From NCBI GenBank assembly GCA_903829855.1, contig CAIKRN010000112.1, forward strand, positions 1 to 5,200: DNA of 5,200 nucleotides. The letters are read 5' to 3'. The translations under genes were made by a program, and so were the position numbers. The DNA is from an uncultured Opitutia bacterium (lineage in GTDB: Bacteria; Verrucomicrobiota; Verrucomicrobiia; Opitutales; UBA953). Position 1 is the first letter of the stretch; each line of letters opens with the position of its first letter. This document shows, one piece after another, positions 1 through 4,955 of the stretch. Under the pieces are notes generated by a model, which was not told the DNA's origin, ran no database searches, and worked only from the letters and a program-made list of their open reading frames with translations.

Positions 1-405
1 CACAAGCTGGCGAAGCGCGTGACGCTCCACGAGACGGACACGATGACGGCTTTGCTCAAGGGTCCGAAGTTTGACCTGATCCTCAGCAACCCGCCTTACG
101 AACCGGAAGGCATCTACCGCCGCCTGCCGGCCGAATTCAAAAAGGAGCCGAAGGGCTCGCTGGTCTCGGGCAAGGACGGCCTCGACGTCATCCGTAAGCT
201 ACTGACCCAGGCGCGCGAACTCCTCAAGCCGCACGGCATCCTCGTTATCGAGGTCGGCGGCCTCCAGAAAGCGATGCATCAAGCGTGGCCGAAGCTGCCG
301 ATCATGTGGCTGCCGACGGCGGATGGTGCCGACTGCGTCTGCTTGCTCCACGCTGCGGATTTACGCCGCGAACTGCCGTCACCAGGCGCGCGGAGCAGCC
401 GTTGA
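1..405 (+). CDS. prmB: PrmB, ribosomal protein L3 glutamine N5-methyltransferase (3' part, start outside window)
   Basis: This is the C-terminal 134 residues of an S-adenosylmethionine-dependent methyltransferase; the reading frame is open from base 1 and ends with TGA at 403-405. The catalytic NPPY motif that holds the target glutamine amide is at bases 88-99. It is followed by a block of the form LPAEF..EP...LVSG.DGLD, then GILVIEVGG and a C-terminal WLPTADGADCVCLL stretch. The LPAEF-EP-SG.DGLD block and the late acidic-Gly-Ala-Asp element are typical of PrmB rather than the release-factor enzyme PrmC. By family knowledge the enzyme methylates a glutamine of ribosomal protein L3 in the cytoplasm. 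The N-terminal domain and the glycine-rich SAM loop lie left of the window. The last nine codons overlap the convergent nuclease gene. The PrmB rather than PrmC assignment rests on these motifs only. Confidence 0.9.
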   Translation, partial: HKLAKRVTLHETDTMTALLKGPKFDLILSNPPYEPEGIYRRLPAEFKKEPKGSLVSGKDGLDVIRKLLTQARELLKPHGILVIEVGGLQKAMHQAWPKLPIMWLPTADGADCVCLLHAADLRRELPSPGARSSR

Positions 406-1326
406 TTCCAGCCGATCCTGCGTTGCCTTCGGAAGCTTGGGGAAGAAATCCAGGCCCGTCAGTTGCTCGATCCGGCGGATACTCACGACATAACGCGTCA
501 GCTCCACATCGCGCCACTTCTCCTCGTGGGGCACCAGATAAGCGATGGCGCGGATGCCATGGGCGACTTCCTCGTATTCGGAGATGACCATCCAGAACGA
601 TGAGGGCACGGGCAGACGGCCGACCTTTTTCTCCGGGGGCGCCGCGAAGACGGGGCCGACTTGTACCCAGACGGTGCCGTAGCGCTCGACGTAACGCTTC
701 ACCACGCGCTGCTCCATGTCCTTCCAGAGGCCCGCGTTGAGGGCGTGCAATTGCGGGACGACGTTGCTGAGCAGGAAAGTTTCCTTCTGGGCCTCTTCTC
801 CATAGCAGACGGAAATCGCGTAGTTGGGCGACAGGTGCCCGCGATCATAACCCGAGCGGACGTATTCGGAAGTCACTACGCGGGCATCCGTGCGCGGATC
901 AGGCTTAAAGCCAGAAGGACGTTCGCGGTGCACCTCTTTGTAGGGAAATACCCGATAAGATGACCACCGCGGCGAAGGCAGTGATTCGTCGTAGCCCACG
1001 GAGTAGCCGCGATTCACCAGATGCTTCAGGCCAAGATGATCTTCTGGCTCTCCGTAAGGCGCGGTGGCATTACGGTCAGGCGCAGGGGCGGGAACAATGT
1101 CGCCCTTGATGACCTCCGTCTGGTCGGCGAGGCGATCAAGCGCGCCCACCACTTTCTTCGGCGAAGTGCCGTCCTCGCGCACCGTGTCGACGACGTCGAG
1201 CACGCGGTGCTCGATGGCCATTTTCTGCGGTCGTTCCGAACAGTAGTAAACCAGCCCCAGCACCCCCGTCGCCAGCAGGACGAGCACGGCAACCCAGGCG
1301 AGAAACTTCAGCAGGTTCTTCAGCAT
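379..1326 (-). CDS. membrane-anchored DNA/RNA non-specific endonuclease (DRGH / EndoG-NucA family)
   Basis: The 315-residue product has one hydrophobic segment at about residues 4-27 with lysines before it, which predicts an N-in anchor or uncleaved signal and a catalytic domain outside the cytoplasmic membrane. A linker rich in Pro and Ala follows (about 78-95), then the nuclease domain (about 105-295). The signature DRGH is at 161-164, where His164 would be the general base. The metal-site block has Asn188, Gln192, Asn197, Trp201 and Glu205, with the same spacing as the Serratia nuclease residues N110, Q114, N119, W123 and E127. A VGPVF strand is at 223-227. All key residues are present, so activity on DNA and RNA is expected. 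An ATG 27 bases further upstream (1353) is in frame, but the ATG at 1324-1326 is preferred because it overlaps the preceding stop as TGATG, the usual arrangement for translational coupling. It is the last gene of a four-gene operon. Its natural substrate is unknown; nutrient scavenging, biofilm DNA turnover and defence are all possible. Confidence 0.92.
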   Translation of the reverse strand: MLKNLLKFLAWVAVLVLLATGVLGLVYYCSERPQKMAIEHRVLDVVDTVREDGTSPKKVVGALDRLADQTEVIKGDIVPAPAPDRNATAPYGEPEDHLGLKHLVNRGYSVGYDESLPSPRWSSYRVFPYKEVHRERPSGFKPDPRTDARVVTSEYVRSGYDRGHLSPNYAISVCYGEEAQKETFLLSNVVPQLHALNAGLWKDMEQRVVKRYVERYGTVWVQVGPVFAAPPEKKVGRLPVPSSFWMVISEYEEVAHGIRAIAYLVPHEEKWRDVELTRYVVSIRRIEQLTGLDFFPKLPKATQDRLESTAAPRAW

Positions 1327-1748
1327 CAGCGGGTGAGGTAGTAACACTGCCACGCCCAGTGAACGACAAGTAAGGCGATGAAAACCATCCGCAGGCGGCG
1401 GGCTTGGGGCTCGTCGATGGCGAGCCGAAGCCGAAGGGTATCACGACGCAGCCAGAACACCGCAGAATAGATGGTCCAAAGCGCGGCCGCCACGACGACC
1501 AAGAAAAACCCTGGGTGAAAGAGAAAGGCCTGACTAAAATCGAGATGGACGAGATGACGCGCACAGCGGGTGCCGCCGCAACCGAGACAGGGCAGCCCCG
1601 TGAGCTCATGAAAGACGCATTCGGGCAACTTTAACCCCGTCAGGAACCAACCCCACGCGAACACGGCCCCACCGATGAACGCCAGCGGCCAGACGAGCTC
1701 GTGGTTGAGCTCGCCCGGATAAGCAGGTCTGCGGATCAGCCGGAGCAC
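1326..1748 (-). CDS. DUF2752 family small membrane protein
   Basis: The 140-residue protein has three likely membrane segments (about 19-37, 78-100 and 119-137). Between the first and second lies the DUF2752 hallmark: Cys44 followed by FHELTGLPC, then Cys57 and GGTR (to residue 61), giving a CxxC pair at 54/57. The family is of unknown function. The conserved cysteines and the GxTR element could bind a metal or take part in thiol chemistry, but this is not established. The start is GTG at 1746-1748, three bases after the stop of the upstream GYF gene; no in-frame ATG lies near the expected N-terminus and no Shine-Dalgarno motif is visible. The stop shares one base with the start of the nuclease gene. 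DUF2752 genes are often found beside genes for other small membrane proteins, which fits this setting. Confidence 0.88.
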   Translation of the reverse strand: MLRLIRRPAYPGELNHELVWPLAFIGGAVFAWGWFLTGLKLPECVFHELTGLPCLGCGGTRCARHLVHLDFSQAFLFHPGFFLVVVAAALWTIYSAVFWLRRDTLRLRLAIDEPQARRLRMVFIALLVVHWAWQCYYLTR

Positions 1749-1751
1749 CGG

Positions 1752-2648
1752 TCAGTGCGCGAAGGCCTTCGCGGCGGACATCCCGATCAGAGAAGCCGGT
1801 GCGACGCAACAGCAGCAGCAAAGGACGAACCAGACGAAGCATGAGATGCCGAACTGGGTCCACGGAGAAATGCCGGTCGCCGCACCAAGCGCCCGGTAAT
1901 AGACCACGCAGACAGGAATGAGCAGCAGCGCGCTCAACGCCATCTGCACGGGGAAACTGAAACCGAGCAGCTGCAACGGCGCCATCAGCACGGCCAAGGT
2001 CGCGGTGACGAGCAGAGAAGCCGCGACCGTCCGCCCCACGGAGACCTGATAGCGGAAGATCCGCTGGCCGATCCAATGCAACAGGGCGGCGAAAGCGTAG
2101 AGGAGGGGTGCCATGGCCAGCCCTATGACGGCGCCGATGAGCGTGGCCCAGACGGGCGTAGGCGCGGCATGCGTCAGCCGTTCCGACGCCTTGCTCAGTT
2201 CAGGGATGTTCAGGCTGCGGAGGAATTCGCCGACCTGGGCGTTCTTATCTCCGAAGGCGATGACGTTGATCAGCTGGAACGGCAGGGAAATCAGCACGCC
2301 CACGTAACAGAAGGCCAGCCAGTCGCCGAAAGCGTAGCGTCCGGTTGAGAGGGAGGAAGGATTCGCGATTGCCATCTTGATCGTCGCGAAGAACGAGTCG
2401 AGCGACTTGCCCTGCTCCCAAGGAACCGTCGAGGCCGCCGGAGCGTCTGCCATCGTTGCGCCGGGCGACGGAGGCGGCACGCCGACTCCACGGAACTCAG
2501 ACCAGTCGCCGAGTGGCGTCCATGAGGGCATGCCCTCGCGCCAAGCGAGGTCGGAGGCGAGGAAGCGGCCCGACTGCAGGCCAGCGGTGATTTCCTCGGG
2601 GGCGAAGATTCCGAGCTGAGCGGAATTACGGGCGACGTGGATTTGCAT
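1752..2648 (-). CDS. GYF_2 domain-containing multi-pass membrane protein (second paralog)
   Basis: The 298-residue product has an N-terminal GYF_2 (DUF4339) domain at about 1-54, recognised from the pattern APEEITAGLQSGRF followed by DLAWREGM.SW.PL.DW. GYF-type domains generally bind proline-rich peptides; the ligand here is unknown. A Pro/Ala/Ser-rich linker (about 55-75) leads to WEQG.S.DSFFATI and a membrane region with about five segments (110-133, 166-190, 207-230, 235-255 and 265-290). The segment order and the WE.G...ATI..A...P element resemble the Yip1-type region of the paralog encoded just upstream, but the membrane parts are strongly diverged. Five consecutive cysteines (277-281) lie in the last segment. 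The ATG at 2646-2648 begins six bases after the upstream stop, and homology to the paralog begins exactly at this ATG. No Shine-Dalgarno motif is visible. Confidence 0.87.
   Translation of the reverse strand: MQIHVARNSAQLGIFAPEEITAGLQSGRFLASDLAWREGMPSWTPLGDWSEFRGVGVPPPSPGATMADAPAASTVPWEQGKSLDSFFATIKMAIANPSSLSTGRYAFGDWLAFCYVGVLISLPFQLINVIAFGDKNAQVGEFLRSLNIPELSKASERLTHAAPTPVWATLIGAVIGLAMAPLLYAFAALLHWIGQRIFRYQVSVGRTVAASLLVTATLAVLMAPLQLLGFSFPVQMALSALLLIPVCVVYYRALGAATGISPWTQFGISCFVWFVLCCCCCVAPASLIGMSAAKAFAH
2511..2648 (-). repeat. near-identical direct repeat encoding the GYF_2 N-terminus, copy 2 (partner 3384-3521)
   Basis: These 138 bases match 3384-3521 with three substitutions by hand alignment, all synonymous, so the first 46 codons of both GYF genes specify the same peptide. 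Past this edge (2491-2510) four of the next 20 bases differ, and alignment is soon lost in the linker. The repeat begins exactly at the start codon; the sequences before the two start codons are unrelated. Confidence 0.93.
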
Positions 2649-2654
2649 AAGAAA

Positions 2655-3521
2655 TTAGCGGCCGAACTTGCCGGCGAGCGAGGCAAACAGCATCGCATAA
2701 ACGCCACAGACGCAGCAGCAGGGAATAACCACGAGTGAAAGCGCCACCTTCCACCACGCGATCCGATGGACCTGCGAATGCGCAATAATGGCCGCCACTA
2801 GCTGCCAAGGCATCACGACATAATTGACACACGGAATAAAGGCGAAGGGCATGAAGGCGCCATAGGCATAGGCGTTGGCTCGATAAGTCTGAGCATAACT
2901 ACCCGACGGACCCCACGGGAGAAGCAGCACGTGGGTGATTGCGGCACCCACAAAATTGAACAATGGCACGAACAGGAAGAAAAGTGCCAGCACGGCGGAA
3001 ACGATAAGCGCCGCGGTGCCAGCGCCGAGGCTGCCCAGCCATTCCATCGCCTGATCACGCGGGAGGGCACCACCAGCCTGTTTGCCCAGCGTCAGCATGA
3101 AGATAATCAGCCCGCCGTATAGCAGGCTACCGCAAACCCACGCTGGCAAGAGCGACCAGTAGGTAAAGGCGATCGGGCGGGCATAGCCACCATCGCGCAT
3201 ATTCGCAAAGGTGCGCACCGGATCCAAAGCGACCTCACGAATGGTCGCCCAATGGTTGGCGAATGAGGAACCGCGCTCCCAGGAGGGCATCGGGAGGGCG
3301 GCCGCGTCTTGTGCGCCGAAGGCGGACGGGGAAGACGGGGACAGGGGCGGCACGCTGGCGCCGCGAAATTCAGCCCAGTCACCGAGTGGCGTCCATGAGG
3401 GCATGCCCTCGCGCCAGGCGAGGTCGGAGGCGAGGAAGCGGCCCGACTGTAGGCCAGCGGTGATTTCCTCGGGGGCGAAGATTCCGAGCTGGGCGGAATT
3501 ACGGGCGACGTGGATTTGCAT
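2655..3521 (-). CDS. GYF_2-Yip1 domain membrane protein (first gene of the operon)
   Basis: The 288-residue product has the GYF_2 (DUF4339) domain at about 1-54; residues 1-49 are identical to those of the next gene in the operon. A Pro/Ser/Ala linker (55-78) is followed by WERG and then a Yip1-like membrane domain: a DPVRTFANMRDGG entry motif, then segments at about 117-145, 168-200, 217-247 and 255-284. The stretch with YRANAYAYG, PFAFIPCVN and the late HRIAWWKVAL is typical of the Yip1 superfamily. A CCCVC cluster lies at 268-272 in the last segment. Yip1-like proteins are integral membrane proteins; the bacterial members are poorly characterised, so only a membrane-scaffold role can be suggested. 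The ATG at 3519-3521 is fixed by homology with the paralog. The bases before it are pyrimidine-rich with no Shine-Dalgarno motif, and the leader contains repeated hairpin elements. Confidence 0.88.
   Translation of the reverse strand: MQIHVARNSAQLGIFAPEEITAGLQSGRFLASDLAWREGMPSWTPLGDWAEFRGASVPPLSPSSPSAFGAQDAAALPMPSWERGSSFANHWATIREVALDPVRTFANMRDGGYARPIAFTYWSLLPAWVCGSLLYGGLIIFMLTLGKQAGGALPRDQAMEWLGSLGAGTAALIVSAVLALFFLFVPLFNFVGAAITHVLLLPWGPSGSYAQTYRANAYAYGAFMPFAFIPCVNYVVMPWQLVAAIIAHSQVHRIAWWKVALSLVVIPCCCVCGVYAMLFASLAGKFGR
3384..3521 (-). repeat. near-identical direct repeat encoding the GYF_2 N-terminus, copy 1 (partner 2511-2648)
   Basis: This is the matching copy in the first GYF gene. Differences from the partner are single transitions in the codons for residues 5-41; perfectly matched runs reach about 41 bases. 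Copies about 870 bases apart in direct orientation could recombine and delete one gene, leaving a single GYF fusion in frame. Confidence 0.93.
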
Positions 3522-3531
3522 GACTTGGAGT

Positions 3532-3543
3532 AGTCGGAGGGCT
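3532..3543 (-). promoter_or_regulatory. third copy of the hairpin element, in the GYF operon leader
   Basis: On the minus strand this reads AGCCCTCCGACT, the same 12 bases as the upstream arm of the tRNA-Arg hairpin (3599-3610). Eleven of them are complementary to the downstream arm of that hairpin (3580-3590). It sits about 10 bases before the ATG of the first GYF gene. In a read-through transcript the middle element could pair either with the upstream copy (terminator form) or with this copy (which would cover the start region). The matches are seen directly; a regulatory role is inference. Confidence 0.45.
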
Positions 3544-3577
3544 GGCCTGTCGCAAGCCCAGGACGCCCAAGAAACGA

Positions 3578-3612
3578 CAAGCCCTCCGACCTAGGATAAG
3601 TCGGAGGGCTTG
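3578..3612 (-). terminator. likely intrinsic terminator downstream of tRNA-Arg
   Basis: A perfect 13-base-pair inverted repeat (3578-3590 with 3600-3612, loop of 9 bases) begins four bases after the encoded CCA end of tRNA-Arg. On the minus strand the GC-rich stem is followed by TCGTTTCTT, a broken U tract. It probably ends or attenuates the tRNA-Arg (and perhaps folE2) transcript before the GYF operon. Because the U tract is imperfect, partial read-through is plausible. Confidence 0.7.
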
Positions 3613-3616
3613 AAAG

Positions 3617-3695
3617 TGGTGAGGAGGGCGGGACTCGAACCCGCGACCGGCGGCTTAGAAGGCTGCTGCTCTGAATCCAGCTGAGCTACCCCCTC
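3617..3695 (-). tRNA. tRNA-Arg (anticodon UCU)
   Basis: The 79-base gene, including an encoded CCA, folds into a full cloverleaf on the minus strand. It has an acceptor arm GAGGGGG with CCTCCTC (one G-U pair), D arm GCTC/GAGC with an 11-base loop, anticodon loop CTTCTAA giving anticodon TCT, and T arm GCGGG-TTCGAGT-CCCGC with discriminator A. The loop context CCTTCTAAG matches the classic bacterial argU type, which reads AGA and AGG. The anticodon stem GCAGC/GCCGC has an A29-C41 mismatch in its middle, which is unusual. It lies between folE2 and the GYF operon, with a hairpin on each side. Confidence 0.95.
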
Positions 3696-3701
3696 ATGAA
3701 A

Positions 3702-3720
3702 GTGACCGTAGGACGGTCAC
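3702..3720 (-). terminator. short hairpin between folE2 and tRNA-Arg
   Basis: A perfect 8-base-pair inverted repeat GTGACCGT/ACGGTCAC with a 3-base loop lies 25 bases past the folE2 stop and 6 bases before the tRNA-Arg 5' end. On the minus strand it is followed by TTTCAT, a poor U tract. It may be a weak folE2 terminator or a processing structure at the 5' end of the tRNA if the two are co-transcribed. Confidence 0.45.
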
Positions 3721-3745
3721 CCGGGATGGGCAAGCCGTCAGCAGA

Positions 3746-4705
3746 CTAGCAGATTAGGTCTCTGAAATTGCTGAAATCGGCCGAAAGCCCGCTGGGCATC
3801 CCCTTGTTGATGACCGAGACGGCATCATGGGAGTGCAGGGACTCAAGGTGGGAACAGGCGATAACGAAGTCGCGCACGCGCGCATCGCCGTCGAACTGTT
3901 CGTAAACGACCCGGGCGGCGTCTTCGACAAACTTAGAATAAGCCCCATTAAGCTCGGCGAAGGCCTGCTCATCCTCGCGCTTCACCATGACTTGGGTCTC
4001 GGTCTGTAGTCCCTTGAGGCAGAGATCCTTCATGTCCTCGACGAACAGCGCGCGGCCGGGAGAAACCTCGGCGACCACCCGGGCCTTAGAGCGCTGGGAG
4101 TGGGGAATGCCGTAGGCATTGCGCTCTTCGCGGGCGTGCTCGGTGAGTTCGGCGGAACAAGGGCAGGCGGAAGAATAGACGAAATCGAAATGGACGTAGC
4201 GGCGAAGGCGGTCGAGGTCATCAATCGTACCTTCGAGCACCGCGCGGTAATACTGCCAACCCTCGAGACCCGAACGGAGTGACTTCTGCAGGATAGGGTA
4301 ACGAAACTCGACCATGATACGCGCGCGACTGCACTCGAGGTCCTTCTTATAGCGGATCAGAATTTCCTCCAGTAACTCATGCGAAACCACGCGGTCCTTG
4401 AATTCGTAAAAGGTCCGCATGATGCGGGACATGTTGATGCCCTTGCGATCGGCCGCGAGGGACACCGACCCCGTCACCGTGCATTCGAGCGTGATCGGCT
4501 TGCCGTCGCGCGTCGCGACAAGCATCGGCAGACGGAAGCCGGAGATGCCCACGTGCTGAATCGGGACGTTCGCTCCTTGAATCTGGGAGGCGTCCTTGTT
4601 CTGCATATCCGGCAAGGTCGCGCGGTAGGCGTCATCTGCCCGGAAGGCCCGATCATAGCGGCGGGAGAGATCCCGGCTGCGGGGCGGATGGTCGGCGCGA
4701 CTCAT
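3746..4705 (-). CDS. folE2: GTP cyclohydrolase FolE2 (type IB)
   Basis: The 319-residue protein is close to the length usual for the GCYH-IB family. It shows the family blocks in order: LPDMQN (31-36), VGISGFRLPM (52-61), GINMSR (89-94), SSACPCS (178-184, containing the conserved metal-site cysteine), GIPHSQRS (199-206), KREDE (242-246) and CSHLESLHSHDAV (284-296). By family knowledge it converts GTP to 7,8-dihydroneopterin triphosphate plus formate in the cytoplasm, the first step toward tetrahydrofolate, and supplies queuosine precursors in some bacteria. Unlike FolE1 it does not strictly need zinc, and in some bacteria it replaces FolE under zinc limitation. The ATG at 4703-4705 leaves about 30 polar residues before the first conserved block; no later start precedes that block. 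No Shine-Dalgarno motif is seen. It lies between two tRNA genes on the same strand, and whether they share a transcript is unknown. I see no clear zinc-repressor operator in the 64-base leader. Confidence 0.96.
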   Translation of the reverse strand: MSRADHPPRSRDLSRRYDRAFRADDAYRATLPDMQNKDASQIQGANVPIQHVGISGFRLPMLVATRDGKPITLECTVTGSVSLAADRKGINMSRIMRTFYEFKDRVVSHELLEEILIRYKKDLECSRARIMVEFRYPILQKSLRSGLEGWQYYRAVLEGTIDDLDRLRRYVHFDFVYSSACPCSAELTEHAREERNAYGIPHSQRSKARVVAEVSPGRALFVEDMKDLCLKGLQTETQVMVKREDEQAFAELNGAYSKFVEDAARVVYEQFDGDARVRDFVIACSHLESLHSHDAVSVINKGMPSGLSADFSNFRDLIC

Positions 4706-4732
4706 AGCGGGAAGGTTAAGGTAAAAGCCTGG

Positions 4733-4765
4733 AGGGGCAAACGGACTGGTCGAAAGTTGTCCCCT
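4733..4765 (-). other. imperfect hairpin in the tRNA-Thr to folE2 spacer
   Basis: The 64 bases between tRNA-Thr and folE2 contain AGGGG-A-CAA pairing with TTG-CCCCT on the minus strand (8 pairs, one bulge, 16-base loop). It is not followed by a continuous U tract, although CTTTTACC occurs a few bases later. It could be a weak tRNA terminator or a structure in the folE2 leader. The support is limited to this complementarity. Confidence 0.25.
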
Positions 4766-4769
4766 GCGC

Positions 4770-4845
4770 TGGAGCCACCTGCCGGATTTGAACCGGCGAC
4801 ATTCTCATTACGAATGAGATGCTCTACCAGCTGAGCTAAGGTGGC
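4770..4845 (-). tRNA. tRNA-Thr (anticodon CGU)
   Basis: The 76-base gene with encoded CCA folds perfectly on the minus strand. It has acceptor arm GCCACCT/AGGTGGC, D arm GCTC/GAGC, anticodon stem TCTCA/TGAGA around loop TTCGTAA (anticodon CGT, reading ACG), and T arm GCCGG-TTCAAAT-CCGGC. Known threonine identity elements G1-C72, C2-G71, G35 and U36 are present. The discriminator base is U73 rather than the more familiar A. It diverges from the kinase gene on the right and lies 64 bases upstream of folE2 on the same strand. Confidence 0.96.
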
Positions 4846-4955
4846 GGCGCAGAGGAAGGGTGAACATGGGGAGTCGCCTCCGAAAATCAAGCCTTGGCGG
4901 AGCGGGAATGCCCTCGCCACCCCCGACTAGAACCGCAAATTACCCCTAAAGCCTC
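4846..4955. promoter_or_regulatory. divergent intergenic region between tRNA-Thr and the kinase gene
   Basis: These 110 bases must hold promoters for tRNA-Thr (minus) and the kinase gene (plus) if both are transcribed from here. The best minus-strand candidate is TTGATT (4885-4890), a 16-base spacer and CATGTT (4863-4868), matching the sigma-70 consensus at four and three of six positions; its distance to the tRNA 5' end is reasonable. No convincing plus-strand promoter or Shine-Dalgarno motif was found before the ATG at 4956. Confidence 0.25.

Noticed and set aside
1324..1353. Earlier in-frame ATG (1353) for the nuclease gene
   Set aside because: It adds nine residues before the natural KNLLKF anchor and would overlap DUF2752 by 28 bases; the TGATG junction at 1324-1328 is a better start.
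1136..1609. 157-residue minus-strand frame across the DUF2752-nuclease junction
   Set aside because: It overlaps two genes with clear family motifs in another frame and has no recognisable motif itself.
1606..2076. 156-residue minus-strand frame
   Set aside because: An Arg/Ala/Gly-rich shadow of the second GYF gene and the DUF2752 gene.
3211..3594. 127-residue plus-strand frame antisense to the first GYF gene
   Set aside because: Low-complexity Arg/Ala/Pro composition and no family motifs; its similarity to the frame at 2377-2619 only reflects the underlying GYF repeat.
3617..3695. tRNA-Arg as an integration site for a mobile island
   Set aside because: No integrase gene and no second copy of the tRNA 3' end were seen in the window.
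4706..4769. Tetrahydrofolate riboswitch or zinc-repressor box before folE2
   Set aside because: The spacer is too short for a THF riboswitch and I found no AT-rich palindrome of the zinc-repressor type.
4379..4834. 151-residue plus-strand frame ending in PPAGFEPATF
   Set aside because: It is antisense to folE2 and runs into the tRNA-Thr; the PPAGFEPATF ending is the typical artefact of reading a tRNA on its antisense strand.
4702..4920. 72-residue minus-strand reading frame covering the tRNA-Thr
   Set aside because: Its centre (AQLVEHLIRNENVAGSNPAG type) is the well-known false protein produced by translating a tRNA gene; the cloverleaf explains the sequence.
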